From positions 8,847,477 through 8,911,476 of the forward strand of contig CM019238.1 in the NCBI GenBank assembly GCA_009741485.1: a DNA stretch of 64,000 bases. Reading direction: 5' to 3'. Positions 1-13,874 of this stretch are shown here, in pieces. The notes below the pieces were generated by a model that saw only the letters and a list, made by a program, of their open reading frames with translations, was not told the DNA's origin and made no database searches. This DNA comes from Malurus cyaneus samueli (lineage: Eukaryota; Chordata; Aves; Passeriformes; Maluridae). How positions within the stretch are numbered: the stretch's first letter is position 1; every line of letters begins with the position of its first letter. Both the position numbers and the translations under genes were made by a program.

Positions 1-3000
1 CTTCCTAGATCTCTGTCCTGTGTGTAAGGTAAAGGGATTGTTTGCTGTGTGTACTGTAGTTACTGTTGTTATTAGAAAATAAGACCTAAAAATGAAACTG
101 ATTTTGATAAACCATTTTTCTAGAAACTAATTACTTTCCCACATCCTTCATTTTTATGTCATGGGACATTTATCATTTGAATTTGGTGGCCTAGGAATTA
201 GGTTCTAAAATAAATCTGTATATGTACATTTATATCACATTTTGGGGCAGTTGTTCCTGTGGCTTCTGGGTGTAGCTTCAAGGCTCTTCAGCCAGGTGAC
301 TTGAGAAAGACAAACTGGAGTCCCAAATGCTCTATTTACCTCTGACCTTATGCTGCACCTGAAGCCATGTCTCAAACAGTAGCACAGACTGAACGGGTCC
401 TTGTCATATCTCAGCTCTGTGTTTCTCTCCTTACTGAGAGTGGACTTGTGGGTCACATCAGTTTGGGTTTTGTGTTTGTGTATGTTTTTAAATATTCATT
501 CTCATTCAGGATTTTTTTACTCATTTGCTTTTCTTAGAATTTAGTGTATCACTGAAGGGAAAAATGTGTGTTTAATTAAGTAACGTGGGGAATTATTATT
601 TTTTTTATCTCTGCATTAAAACTGATTAAAATCTACTTTGTTTCCTTAAAGAGTATAGTACACAAACAAATTTATCATGCTTAAGATCAACAAGCTTAGC
701 TGATATTTTAATTTCGGTGTTTGGTAGCTGCATGTTATGGCAGGTCTAGGTGTTATTAAATACTGACACTTCAGTGTTGACAGCAACACATTTTACTAGC
801 TCTGTAGTCATAGAGTGAAAGAGATTTCAGTTATAAATGGCATTTCTATACTTACGTGTTTGAATTTGTCAGATAGGAAACTGGTAATTACAATTTCACC
901 TGGATGACTGTCAATACCAATGATAATTTCCAATATAGGCACAAAGGCATTAGATTAGCTGCTTGAGGTTAAAAAAGTGGTTTTAGTGCACGGCTTGTTT
1001 CTAATTAAATACCCCCTTGAGGATGAAGCGTTTTATGGTGTTGCTGGAATCAGTTAATTTTCAGATGCCACCCTGTTTCCACCATGCAATGGCTGCCCGT
1101 TTTCCAATTTCTGTTTCTGTGGGATCCATGCTCGGTACAGCGTTGTTGCATAGAGGAATTTTGTTTGGGCTTGATGGAGGGGATGTGTGTTTTCCTAAGA
1201 CATTGGGTTTTACATAGTGGCTGAAGGAATTGCTTGGCCCTTAACTGTGAAAGTGGTTGAAAGGGAATGCTACAGGAGAAAGGAATGTGTGTATTTGTGC
1301 CATTCAGACTAAAATATACACATTTATGTCATAAGGTGCTGGGAAGCAGGTGTATTGAAAGCAGATTAAGCATGTCACCGAGTTCTGTATTTCAGTCTGG
1401 AGTGCAGTGTGCAGCTGGGTGTTGATGATATTTTGCCAGTAGTGCATGTTGCACTCTGTAATTAATCTTCTGTAGATGAAAATTACTGTAAGTAGTGCAC
1501 TTTCATTGCCCTACACAGATGAAGCAAGAACCATGGGTTAAGTGTCATTAAGATAGGGACAGATAATTATTGTGCTTCACCACCAAAGAATGGAGTGGTT
1601 TCATCTAAAGGTTTGTCTCTGAGAATGATTTTAATCAATTTAAACTGGTAAAGACAGAGTAGTCTTTCTGCTTGTGGCTCTAATATTTCATTCCTTGAAA
1701 GCTTTATGACAATTTTTTAATCAGGGATTCATGTTTGAGGTGCTTGAGTAGCAATTTTAACTACATAGTTGGGAGAGGAAAGAGAGGGCAAGAGTGAGTT
1801 GGAAGAGAGAAATCGAGAGCACAAGTTCACTACAATTCTTTAGTGTCTCCAGGCAGGGCCAACTAAACAGGTATCAGTGCTTCCTGTGGTCTGGAATCAT
1901 TATAATAATTACAGCCTTGAAAGTTAATATGTGAATAAATTTGAACCCCATGGTTCAATCTATATTTGCTTATATTGTCTACTATTTCACAGGTAAGTTC
2001 ATAGTCAGGATTCCTGATCCAGAGAGCAGTGTTTTCCATCTGGGTTGGCACTCAGCAACAAAGCACTCTTTGAATGCAGAAGTTCATAAATCTCTACTTA
2101 AATTATGTCATAGATGGCACATCTTCCTTCTTTACAGTGCTGTGTGCCAGAGGCTTTATCAGAGAGCCACAAGTGTTGCATTTATCCTTGTCAATTCCTG
2201 CCATGGAAATGTATTTATTTTTTGCCAGCCAGTAACTTCTCTAGTGTGAAAATGGGAGAGTGCGTAAGATCTGTCACTGAAAGTACATGAAATATTAGTT
2301 TCCATGATGCTTTCTAATTGCTGTAAAAATGTTTATCAGTTCTGGACTTTGAGGGGTAGACCAAATGATATGTGAACACAGTTATTTGTAACTGGAATAA
2401 AATTAATGAGGAAGGGACAGTTGTTGCAGGATTTGAGAAAACATTGTTATTGTTGTCCGTATTTTGAAAGGGTCATTAGGGTTTTGTGTTTGGGTTTATT
2501 TTTTTCTTCATCTGTGAGCACAATTATTGTTGCAGATGCAGTAAATCTCTTTTTGTGGTAACATTGGGACAATTAATTGTGTGGACTCCAGTCGACATGC
2601 TTTCAAGGCAGTTTTTTACAGTAAGATAATATGCTTCTTAGAATTTTCTTCTTTTTAGCTATTTCTTGACATTCTCCTATTCATCGTAAGCTCTACCTTG
2701 AAGTTCCCTGGCACAGGATGTACACTTTTCCATTTATTCTTGGTAGCCCAATTTGAGAATTTGTTTGAGGATTGTTTTCCTTCACAGACACACCACCTCT
2801 GTCATAATCACTGTTTAAACACACTCTGGTTGTTTTGGCAGCATTGAACAGATTGTATGAAACACCAACATTCCCATTTAGTGTTGTCAACGTTAATGGC
2901 AGCTAATAATAGCTTATTAGAGCACAGACTGCCTTCAGCTTTGCCTGAGGCTAAGCAAAATATATATTAACTGCACAAAATGAATGACCAATTTCTTGGG

Positions 3001-3232
3001 GATCATTGCTTTTCTCTGGTACAGTGTAAATAGCTCCATTTAAACACAAACAGGGTTACTCTGCAGTATGTGAATGTAAATTTCAGACACCACATCGCAG
3101 AATAACCATATCCAATATAGTTCCTTTAAGAAGTCTGCACTTACACTCAGTTCACCAGGGCAATGATCACTGCAGCACGTCAGAACATCAGGTTCAGTGC
3201 TTTTGTCTGCCAGATTACTGAGCTGGAAAATG

Positions 3233-3257
3233 TATTTATTTATTTGTTTATTTTTTT
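3233..3257. repeat. ATTT microsatellite
   Basis: TATTTATTTATTTG followed by TTTATTTTTTT; short interrupted tetranucleotide array. Confidence 0.8.
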
Positions 3258-3970
3258 GGAGTATGTGGCCCAGAAGAGGATACAAACCTGATCTACAGAA
3301 AGGGTGATCTCCAGATATATCTCTAAAATTACATCACGTGACATGGATTTGCATCTCACATTAGGTGGAGTACTAAAAGACAGCCCTTGATCCATTTTGT
3401 ATCCACAATACCTTCCTCATTGTTCATTCAGTTCTTCTGTTTCCCTTTACAGAATGTCTGTGCAGCTGTGACATGATGAATTTGACCTCAAGTGCATTCA
3501 TGCCATGCCATAATCCATTTTTGAGCCACATTTGACACATCTGCACTGCCATCAACTCTTATACTTTTAGCTGCTCCAACTCAGCTGAGAGCTGCTGTGG
3601 AACTTCAGCCGTTCCTACATGAACACAGTTTTTAATCTTTTTTATTTTGTCAGGTTGCTTTGACGTACTTTTTAGAGTGATTTACTTGGTTCACTCCTGA
3701 CATCTACTTAATTAGTTACTCTTGCTCTACCAATGACAGAGTACAAGATTCCCAGTGCTGGAGGAGTGTGCTAAGAAATGCACACTCCTCTTGGAGCCAG
3801 ATTCCTGCTCAATTTCTTTGGCTGAATTATTTTATGGCAACTGGGTATTAACTGCAGTTTACAATGAATTCTTTGAGATTTGCAGGAAAGAAATTAGGGT
3901 GTTAGTACGTGCAGAAATACCATTGGTCATGCAGTGTAGCATTAGAGTGCTTGAGATCTGGTCAGGGGGA

Positions 3971-3984
3971 TTTTTTTTTTTTTT
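3971..3984. repeat. T14 run
   Basis: Fourteen consecutive T after GGGGGA. Confidence 0.9.
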
Positions 3985-6897
3985 AGATAATGTATTTGTC
4001 TTTTTAAAAACAAAACAAGAAGGGGGAAAAAAAGCTGTGGAAAAAATGTAATTTTTCCTTTTTGCCCACATCAATTGTTGGGAAAATCCTTTCTTAATGT
4101 TAATGCATGGGATCAGATTCTGATTTGAAACAATACTTTTAATAATAACAAACATTTTAAACAGCAGACTGCAAAGATGGGATAATAATATTAGCCATAT
4201 ATTAAATAAGTAGATGTTGTAGAGAAATTAGTAAGTTGCCGATCAAAGTTGAGTTTAATGAGGTAGAAACATGTAAGATAATTCTTGTGTAATTCATCTA
4301 AGTATTTGTTTTATAGCCTGGGAGCAGTGATCCATTTAACAGAGCTTTTGATTGTCCCAAAATCTCTGGAGATTTTTCATTTGGATTGCTGGGCAGATGG
4401 ATGAGTTTTGGACAAGTCACCTTTGCTCTTTGCACTTCTGATTCAGTATCTTAAGAGTATCTGTTAATGGGATAAAGACACTTCATTAGTCAAGGAAATA
4501 CTATAATGGCCAATGCTGTATGAGAAGCACAGCTTTGTGAATGCTGTACTCATGCAGACATGGGGATGATTAGCTAAGGACAAGGCTCTGATTTAATTTA
4601 TGGTGTGTGTCAATAGACCTACTGTGAATTCACACCTGTTTAAATTAGACTTAAATTTGGCTCTTCATAAAAGTCTTGTGTTCAATGTAAGCAAGTGAGA
4701 ATATTGGGATTAATGTTGTTGTTATTTACTGTTATTCTGTAAACAAGTCAGGCATTAAGCTGATCTCTGGCTTTCTCATTTCTCCAGGAAATTATTACCA
4801 ACAGCTACATTACAATAACAATACATGCTCTGAGAAGTGGGCATGTGACTGCCTCTCTCTGCAGGATTGTGTTTGTAATAATGATGCCTGAAGTATATCC
4901 ATTAGCTCCTGTGCTGTCACTCTCTGTTTACAGTGGTGCAATTAAGAAATTGAATTACTAATTTGCAATGAGACCCATTAGGTCAAATATGTGTAAGTAG
5001 CCTTGAAAATAGAAAGGTAAATATTGGTCTTAATCCCATTCCCTCTGTGTTATTTAACATTTTTCTGTTTGTTCCTTGTATGCTCTGCCTTGTTTTTGTG
5101 GCGTGGATTTCATTCTGTTTGTACACTCCTGCCTATCAGATCACTTAAGTCACCTAATAGATTTAGGCAACCTCATCAATAAAATGCAAAAGCCCTCATG
5201 GTGAAATTCCTTCAGCTTTTCTAGTTTACTATAGCTTGTCAGATATTTGATTTATGATGTTTTCAGATATTTGACAGAAAAAGCCCACTTATCTTCACTT
5301 AATGAAAGACCTCTGTTGCTTGTGTTGTGAAGGTTTTTGATCTTTTAGTGTTTAGCTGGTATTTATTTTGGTTGGTTCTGCTGTTCTGAAGGCTCCTCGG
5401 TGTGGAAGGAGTGTGTGAATCCCTGCAGTAACATAGCAGTGCCTTTTGGGGAGCATTGGCATATTCACTGACATGGTAACTGCCCTGCTGCAGTTGTTAC
5501 GAGTGTAAGATGCTTTTGTTGACCTTCGAGTGGTTCCTTTGGAAATGTTACCGTCTCCAAGGCAGCATGTAAGTTATCTGAATTGCTTTGGGTAAGTGTG
5601 AGATGCTTCTGTAAGCACTGTAGCATCACCTCAGCTGTAATAGTGTGAGAGTCTTCAGCTCATGCCCCCAGTATTTAAGCCATTTATGAAATTGTTTATG
5701 TATGGAAATTCAGCTAATGACTTGTTTGTCAGTATTGTGGGGGAAATTCTGCCTTTTAAAATTACCATCTTTATTACTTTTTCTGACTAACGAGGGCATT
5801 GCATCTGCATGTCTGCTATTTTAATCTTTACAATTTTCATGAGGTCTATTAAAATCAGTACACAATATTAAAACATTTCCTTTTTTGTGTTTCTCTTTTA
5901 AGCACAATGAACACTAGTTTAAAGACAAACATCAGACAAAATTTAGTATCTTACATTAAAGATAATGAAACAATATTTAGAATGTAGCAGAAATACTTTA
6001 TATATTCTGGAATCTAAATGACCTTTGCCCACAGCATAGTAAAAACTGTCACTGCATTTGCACAAGACTGTGTAATATTTTTAGCCCTGCAGTTTTATTT
6101 TCTTTCATGGGGGGAGGAGGGGAGAGAGGAAAGCTTGAGGAGAAGAGTCAGGTCTAATTTTTGTTCCAGAAATCAGTAAATTGGCATTAGAGCTCAGAAA
6201 AAAAATGACTTTAGTGCCCTGTGTGATACTGAAAGTATAGTGGATGTGGCTGAAGGAGCCAGCAGCAATGTGAATTATCACTCCTTCTTTCTTTCAAATC
6301 CTTTTTATTTTCTCAGCATTCTGGATATGAACATAAAGGAAAATTATCTCCAGAAATATTTTACAGTGCAAAAACATGTTGCAGTGATGCTGCAGTTCTT
6401 GGGACCTCAGTTTATCTAGGCTGCCACAGCGGGGGAAATTGAGATGGGACAGACAGAAAGTGTCAGCTTACTGTCAGGTACTGCAGTGCAGAGGAGTGAG
6501 GATTATCTGACTTTTCATTTCACAATCTTTGTGAGACCAGGAAAACATGGAACAAAATTCTTTTTCTCTTGGTAAACATTTACTGTGAGCTCTACAGGAG
6601 GACATCTCTGGACAGTGTGTTGCTGGGAACAATTCTGTTTTAAACACTCAGCAACAGTTATGTTATTTTATTAAATTTACAGTATTCTTTCTTTCTCTTT
6701 TGGTTAAATTTTAATATGTTTTAGAAAACCAGCATTCTGATTTACAGAAACAACCTATAGTCACATTTTATATGTATGTCCTTTGGAATTAATTCAGTTT
6801 AGTTTCATGGTTATTTTGAAATATAATCAGTTTTCCTTTTATATCGTAAAATGTAAATGTTTCTACCAGATGGAAAGAAACTTTCTTCCAGTTTTAG

Positions 6898-7060
6898 GTA
6901 CTGGAAGGTGCTCTAAAGTCTCTCCATAGCAGAGGTGCTCCAGCTCTCTGAGCACCTTCGTGGCCCCTTCCAGACTTACCCAAACTGTAATACCATGACT
7001 CAAATAGAAGGAAGGGATCTAACAAATGAGTCCAGGATGGGTACAGAAGTGACAAATCCT
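6898..7060 (-). mobile_element. CR1 LINE fragment, minus orientation, internally deleted
   Basis: On the + strand this reads TACTGGAAGGTGCTCTAAAG, then GAGGTGCTCCAGCTCTCTGAGC, split here as GAGGTGCTCCAG and CTCTCTGAGC, then CACCTTCGTGGCCC. This is the reverse complement of the region near the 3' end of the CR1 reading frame. Sequence normally lying between these blocks is absent, so an internal deletion is likely. The right-hand edge is uncertain. Confidence 0.7.
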
Positions 7061-10000
7061 GACAAATGGTCATTTTAGGGTCTAGCAAGGTTTAATCTAA
7101 ATATTATTTCCTCTTCATGATGTGAGATCTAAGAATTTATTGTTGTCCTGTGGGATGAGAAAGGTTGTTCATTCTTCCGGTCCAACCTTTTTTAGTTTTT
7201 CCCCGTTTAATTCATTGTGTGTTAAATTATGCAAGAAAGTATCTTACATTTTCAAATTTGTTAGTATTTCATTTCTTCTTGGGCTTGGGAGTAAGATGAA
7301 GATCAGCATAAATCTGTATTATTCAGGTTACAAATATTAGCATATCCTTATCTTACAAAAGGGGAGTATTAATAGTAGTAAATAGCTTTGATCCAGAAGA
7401 AACTTAGTAACTGCTTGCTATGGCTGCAGTCTTCATAGTCTTCTAAAGCTAATGAAAACAGACTGTTTCTAACTTTGCAATAGAAAAATAGGTTAAGAAT
7501 AAGAAGTTGTATGTAAAATTTGGGTTGTATTTTTCAGAATAAACCAGATTTGAATGCTACTTGTTTCAATTTGCCTTTATATACTGGGCTTATAAAACTA
7601 AATTCAGCATTATCTATATTAATTTTGTTTCTTTAATCATATCTAGCTCTATACCCTCGCTTTATATTTTGCAACATGAGCATAAAAGGAAATGTGTATA
7701 ATTAGCTCTTCTACAATATGGGTCTAGGAGCACTATAATTCCTGCAGGCTGCTTCTTTTCCCTAACAGATGTTTTTGAGTAATTTTTTAATCAGGTTGTT
7801 TTTTTTTTTTTCCTTTGTCGTAAGTTTCTGTCCCAGATGATCTGCAATGTAGATTTTGTGCCATGATCCCAGCACTGACTTTCAGCTGAGCAGCATTGCC
7901 CATTTCTGCTCATGAGCTGCTCTGGCAGCACAGAGGGGCAGCTTTTGGGGCATCACAAACCACAGGCTGGAAACTAACTCTGTTCCTTTGCCTTGAGTGA
8001 TCCAGAAAGGGAGCTGGGCGTGGCCTTTGGTGCCATGAAACCAGATACCCTAAAAGGTATCTATGAGGGAGGAAATACTGGAAAGTGGGACTGGCTTCAG
8101 ACATCAGCTCATGGTTGTTCTGCTCTACTGCTGGCAGCTTTGTTAAAAGATCTCAAAAGCAGGTTAGGAGCCAGAGACAAAAGTTAAGGGTATTTCTAGA
8201 CTGTTATTGTATTAATTATGGTTCATAGCACTGCTCCCTCCCATTTAATTGAAAGGGTATTACTCACATCTTTCAGTGTAGCTTTTAAACTTTTTCTTTC
8301 TCTGCCTACAATTAGTTTAGAGTAAATGTATATTATGAAATTAGTACATACCTTTTATACGTACTAAAGTCACAGTGAGTGTTGGTTAGACTTGTCTGCC
8401 CTTCTCCTTGCTTTATTCAACATCAATTTCAAGTGGCTTTGGGTTTGAGACCATCCTATTTGATTACTTTTTCCCCAAACATTACTTTTGAGACGGCAAA
8501 CAATGTTACTACCCACTTGTTCTGCTCTTTTAGAACAAGTGCATTGCTGTCGAAGAAGTGGCAGGGTCATAATGCATGCCTGGAATTTATGTTTTTCTGC
8601 ATTCTTTTAAATTTGGTGTAAACATAGCTCCAGTCGCACAATCAGAAAGTATCTGGTGTAATTTGCTTGAATTGAATCTTATTTGAATCTGCTTGAATTG
8701 TTGAGTAAGAGAGCTGCTCATGAGCTGTGTGCTGTCAGTGGGACCTGATGAGTGATGCAGGATTTACAGCTCAGCACTCGAGACTTCTCACTTATTTTCT
8801 TTATGGCAAAACAACTTGTGGATGCTTGCACCTTTTGATTACCACAGAAAGGTTTAGGTTATGCTGCTGATTAAAGATAGGGGTGGAACTGTTGGTATAA
8901 AGCAGTAAAGCTCCTGGTGAAGGGAAAATCTCCAAATTTATTTTTATGTACTTGTAAATTTTTGTTGAGGCCAAAAAGTTTCCTAGAATATTACATCATT
9001 TCCTTTTCTAAGGAAGATAATAGTGATATATATTCAAAAAGAAGTGTATGTGACTAGAAATAAGACTTCACATTTTGTGCCTTTTTCAGAAATCCACAGC
9101 CCTCCTCTGTCCCAGCTCAGAAGTTGTTTCATTGCTTTGATAAAGGAAGGGCTTGTCTCATCTTTTGTGTGGGTTTGTGGGCAGCATTTGTGTGCTGGTG
9201 AGCATTTGTGAAGGTGGGTGCAGTGGCTGCAGGGGCCAGGGCTGCTCTGCCAAATGTTGCCCAACCGTATTTCTTCCAGAGAAGAAATTATTCACTTTTT
9301 AAAATTGCAGTTCTTCCTCTGTAACAAGGGGCACTGCCCAAATGCTTTTCTGTGATGTGCTCAATGTGTCTACAACTATCTTTTCTGTCTTCGCCTGTGG
9401 GGAAAAACATAATTGAGTCATTCTTCCTGAAGCCTGCGTGGTTGTGTGTTCAGTCAGTACAGTGTTCATTTCAACATTGCCATTGATGGTTGCATTGATT
9501 ATTTTTATTTTAGCCTGTGATTCTGTCTCCAGTCTAGCTTTTTAATTTTTATAGTTCACTACCTATTGAACAGCAAACTCAGCCGTGTTTGGTTGTGTGC
9601 ATATTTTTTTTTAGAGCTATAATCTCCTGAATCCAGATTTCTCAGTAGTAGCTAATAGCCTACAGTACTTGAAAGCTCCTTTTTCTTTTTATAACCTATC
9701 TCTTTTCCAATACATTTTCTGATTACTGCACTACAGTTCGATTTTTATTGGATCATTTTAGAGCGTAATAATTCATTTCTGATCCCTAGTACCTCTTGTC
9801 CGTGTCTGAAGTACTCCACGTTATTTCAGTCACTCATTTTTGTTGACATCTTTTCTCTAAAGGCAGTCTTCTGCGGTTTCTCTCAAAATATCTTTCTGGC
9901 ATCACCATTTTAGTCTTGTGATATCCAATTTCTTTTTAATACAAAATCAAATAGAAAGCATTTTCCATACTTCACCAACCAGCTCTAGTGGAATTTTCTG

Positions 10001-13000
10001 AGCTTTCTTCTAGGTATCTGATACATTACTCAGTGGCTAGAAATGGCAAAAACAATACTCCAGCTGTACATGCAATAAAGGTCTTTCTTACAGGCTCACT
10101 GCTTGGCTGATTTCATTACTTGTAAAAATATTTTCTCCACATCTGTTTCAGACCTAGTGATCTGAAAACAGGTAACAAATTTTTTAATGTTGGTTTGGTT
10201 TTTTTTTTCCTTACTGGTTATTTTATTTCCTTAAGACTAGCGGAACAGGAAATAGCCTTCCACTCATCTAACCTGGTTGATTTTAAATACCTACCAAATT
10301 CAGTGGCATTTCTTAGCTCCTCATATTTGAATTAGTTTCTTGACTTTTCTCTTGAATGTTGCTTGTTCTGCTAACGTGAGGGCACCCAGGGGATTGGTTA
10401 GAGTCACACTTGTGGGTCATCTCAGTTCTGTGATAAACGGATAGCTGTGACTGAAATTTATAGTCATCCTAAAAGAAAATGTCCCAGAAGAAGAAAACCT
10501 GCTTTCATGGAGCTGTTCGTTCAGAGGCTGAAATATGACAAATTGTAGTGCAAGTATAGAGAAAGCCATAGTTACTCCCCTTCTGCTGGGTGGAATTTAA
10601 AGCTTTTAGAAAAACTCTGTTTGTGCTTTTTATACCACACTGCCTGTTCTTTGCAGGTTGTCTGCTATTACTAGAAATGTTTACCTATGTTCAGTATAGG
10701 CAATGAAGTTTATCAGTTAATGAGATAGTAGGACAAATGCAAAAAAAGCATAATCAGAGTAACACACTGTCATAGTGACAGGACATAAGGGAAGGCTTAG
10801 TTAACTTTGTTAACCTTATCATCTGGCAGTTTTCTAATCTTCCAAACAATGCTTCCAGGCAGTGATTTTTATTATTTGCATTAGAGGAAAGCTAGTAGAT
10901 TCTCATCAAAATCAAAATTTTTGTTACTTCACATTACACAGATATAGTTAAAAGATGAGCCAGTCATCTGAAGAGCCCAAATGATATAGATATACTTTTA
11001 TATATATTGATTATTTTATTTCTTATCTTCCACAGGTTCATTCTAAGCCTCATGTATTATGCATAAAGCTCTTCAATAAAGACTTTTGTTATTAACTGTG
11101 AAGAACTTTTTTATTATTCTTATCTGTTTTTAATGTGATATCAAGCCCAAATTTGCCCAAACATTTATTTTCTGCCAAAGAAAGTTTTTCTGTCAACGAT
11201 AACTGGGTTTTTTTTGTGCTGTTGACTGTGTTTTGAAACCTTAATTGCCAAATATACTTAAATGTAGTCTTTTCAATTTTTTCATTATATAAAATTTAGG
11301 TAGTTGTTACAGTATTAACATTTAGCTGGTTGGGGTTTTAATATCTGAAATGTTGGGATGATAGCATGACACAGTGTAAGGGACATAAAAATCTTTATGA
11401 GAAGTTGTGATGAAAGGTGTCAGAAATGTGATTCTTATCTGATACTTAAACTGCAGACATTAAAACATCATCCCTGACACACGAGTCGATACAGAATATT
11501 TCAAAGATCCAGAAGGGTACACAGCAAATTGAATGAAATTCAGTGTGGGGGATAGTAACCAAATATAAAATATTAAATAGGAGCTACTTTGGAAAGCAGT
11601 AATGCTGAAGGGGACCTTAAGGGCCATAAATGAGATAAATGGAGCCAACAAGTCAAATGCTACTTTGGGCTGACTGTGTACACGTGTCTTGTCAAGGAAC
11701 TATGAAATACAGCAGCTGTCACTAGGACTCCTCTGACGAGTCACTTCCCAGCATTTCAACACCAGGGATGTATAAAATGAAAGAATCTCTGAGTAGTGGA
11801 AAATGCAGTTGTGTCTTTAGGACTTGTTAGTCAAGGGGATTTTTTGTTTTAAAGGCCTGAATCTGTAGAGGAAATCTGGGTTGATACTCAGATAATTGAA
11901 ACAAGTATGGGGTGCAGGGAGGGAGGCTCTGTAGGTCTCTTAATATCCCAGGAGATGCTGTCACCACCAGGAACAAAGTGCAGAATATACAGAACTGTCT
12001 GCTGACAGACACACACTCAGCAGTGCTGTAGTTGGCTGTCTGAGAAATATAAATATGAAATGAGACACAGTTTCTAAATTGTTTAGTCATTCAGAGTGGG
12101 AATAATTTGCCAAGGGCTCCTCAGTACTTGGAGCCCTTGTGCTGTGAGGGTTAATGTGGGGGTCAGTGGTTGAAACTCTGAGGGTGATCGGACTGGATGG
12201 GTGCTTTGGCTCTTTCTTTGCTTCTGTAAAGCTATTATATTTCTACTGACTATGAAATTTTTCCAACTTGTCTGTTTTAGAGTAGTATGAAGCAATAAAT
12301 GAAGTGGTAGAGGTTTTGTGGCTGCAGTTGTTTAAAACCAGCCAACACAATTGAGTGTATACTACAGAGGACGTGACAAGCATGTGATTATTGATTGCTG
12401 CTCTTCATCCGTTTTTAGTCAAAGGAAATAACCCAATAGATCTTTCCATCTCTGACTTGTGTGTATTGTCTGTAGATGTAGCAGCTGCCCTAAACATTTG
12501 GCAAGTGGCCCAAGCCCAAAAATTAACACTAAAAAATTAATTTTCTATAAGCTAATAAGGACAAAGGCCATTCAATTTCTTTTTGTGCAGAAAGCTTATT
12601 GAATCTGAAGATGACACATGTGGGAATGATCTGGTAGAATCCATTTGTAAAATAATAATGCCTACACATCACAGAAGGACTTGTGTGGTAATCAGTCATT
12701 AAATAAAGGGGATTTTAGGTAGAATACAGGTCACAATATTTATCTATGGTAACCCAAACAGGCCAATGTTTATTAAAGATTTAAGCAAATAAAGAAATAT
12801 ACATCTAATCAAACTGTGCCAAGATTAAATGGTAGCCTTCCCTTTATTATCCTACTGCATTGCTGCCCTCCCCTGCAAGGTGTTAATCACAGCTTCTCTT
12901 TTCTCCTGTGCAGTTTGCACTTCATATACCAGCTATAGCAAGGTCTGTTTCTTTTAAAGTTTTTCATCTCTTCCAGTACGTTGGCTTTTCTGCCTCAGAT

Positions 13001-13286
13001 GGAGTTTGTAGTCTTTTGATGGGTCCAGACAGATCTAATTTTTCGGTTCCTAGAGCTCTTGATTAAGGGTGGACACTGCTAATTAATCCACTTTGTACTT
13101 TGAGTGGCTGATCTGCAAACTCTCTGTCAGTGCAGTGTGTCTCACCTGTAATTATATTTCATCTCCCCTGCCAGCAGCAGGCTTTGCTGAATACCACCTC
13201 TGGAAAATTCTGAGCTGGGGATGAAGTTTGTCTCTTGAGCATTGTGTGTATGTCTTGCCAAATGCTTGACCTGGAAATTGAAGTAA
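7061..13286 (+). other. Upstream TENM1 intron, no gene seen
   Basis: Non-coding and AT-rich, with a T13 run at 7799-7811. Opposed short frames around 7910-8190 and 12083-12295 show no family resemblance. A small hairpin (AGATACC/GGTATCT) lies near 8043-8063. I see nothing else that can be supported. Confidence 0.55.
7799..7811. repeat. T13 run
   Basis: Thirteen consecutive T; no adjoining retroposon recognised. Confidence 0.88.
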
Positions 13287-13874
13287 GACCTGGGGAACTA
13301 CAGGCTGGTCAATCTCCCTTTGATGGTGGGCAAGATCAGGGAGCAAATCCTCCTGGAAACAGTGCCAAGGCACATGGAAAATAAGGAGGTGATTGGTGAC
13401 AGCCAGCATGGCTTTGCTGAGGGCACATTTGGTGATTTGGTGGATTACAGTGTTGGTGAATAAGGGAGGAACAACTGACATCACCTACCTGGAACTGGGG
13501 AAAGCATTTGGCATTGTCCTCAGGGCATCCTTGTCTCTAAACTGGAGAGACAGGATTTGATAGATGGACCACTTGGATGGATGGTTGGACTCCAGAGGAG
13601 TTGTGGTCAACATCTGAGTGCTCAAGGAGAGGCCAGCGAGCAGTGAGTGCCATTCCTCGGGTCAGAAATGGAGCTGGTGCAGTTTGAGGTCCTTGTTGTG
13701 ACAGGGACAGTGGGCTCAGGACACCCTCAGGGGTTTGGCAGCGCCACTGAGTCGTGGGCTGTGTCTGTGATGGAGAGAAGGGATGGCACCCACAGGGACC
13801 TGGACAGGCTGGGAGCTGAGTCTGCACAAACCTCCTGAGATTTGACAAGAACAAGTGCAAAGTCCTGTACTTGG
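13287..13874 (+). mobile_element. CR1 LINE fragment, reverse-transcriptase region, decayed
   Basis: In forward orientation this encodes broken CR1 reverse-transcriptase sequence. Stretches such as [39 protein letters not shown], a further TDITYLELGKAF-like run and RRDGTHRDLDRLG are in the expected CR1 order, but spread over different frames with indels and stops. The position of the catalytic F-A-D-D motif reads FGSA (13734-13745), so both Asp are gone. The element is truncated at both ends: it stops after the CKVLYL-like segment and lacks the CR1 3' tail. It is a dead retrotransposon copy, sense to TENM1. Confidence 0.9.

Larger units (their letters stand above)
1..6897 (+). other. Upstream TENM1 intron, 5'-most part of window
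   Basis: AT-rich non-coding sequence on the sense strand of TENM1. Frames are short and interrupted, with no recognisable exon. It contains an ATTT microsatellite near 3.24 kb and a T14 run near 3.98 kb. I assign it to the intron because exon A needs an upstream coding exon and none is seen between here and 46769. A short exon could have been missed. Confidence 0.6.
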
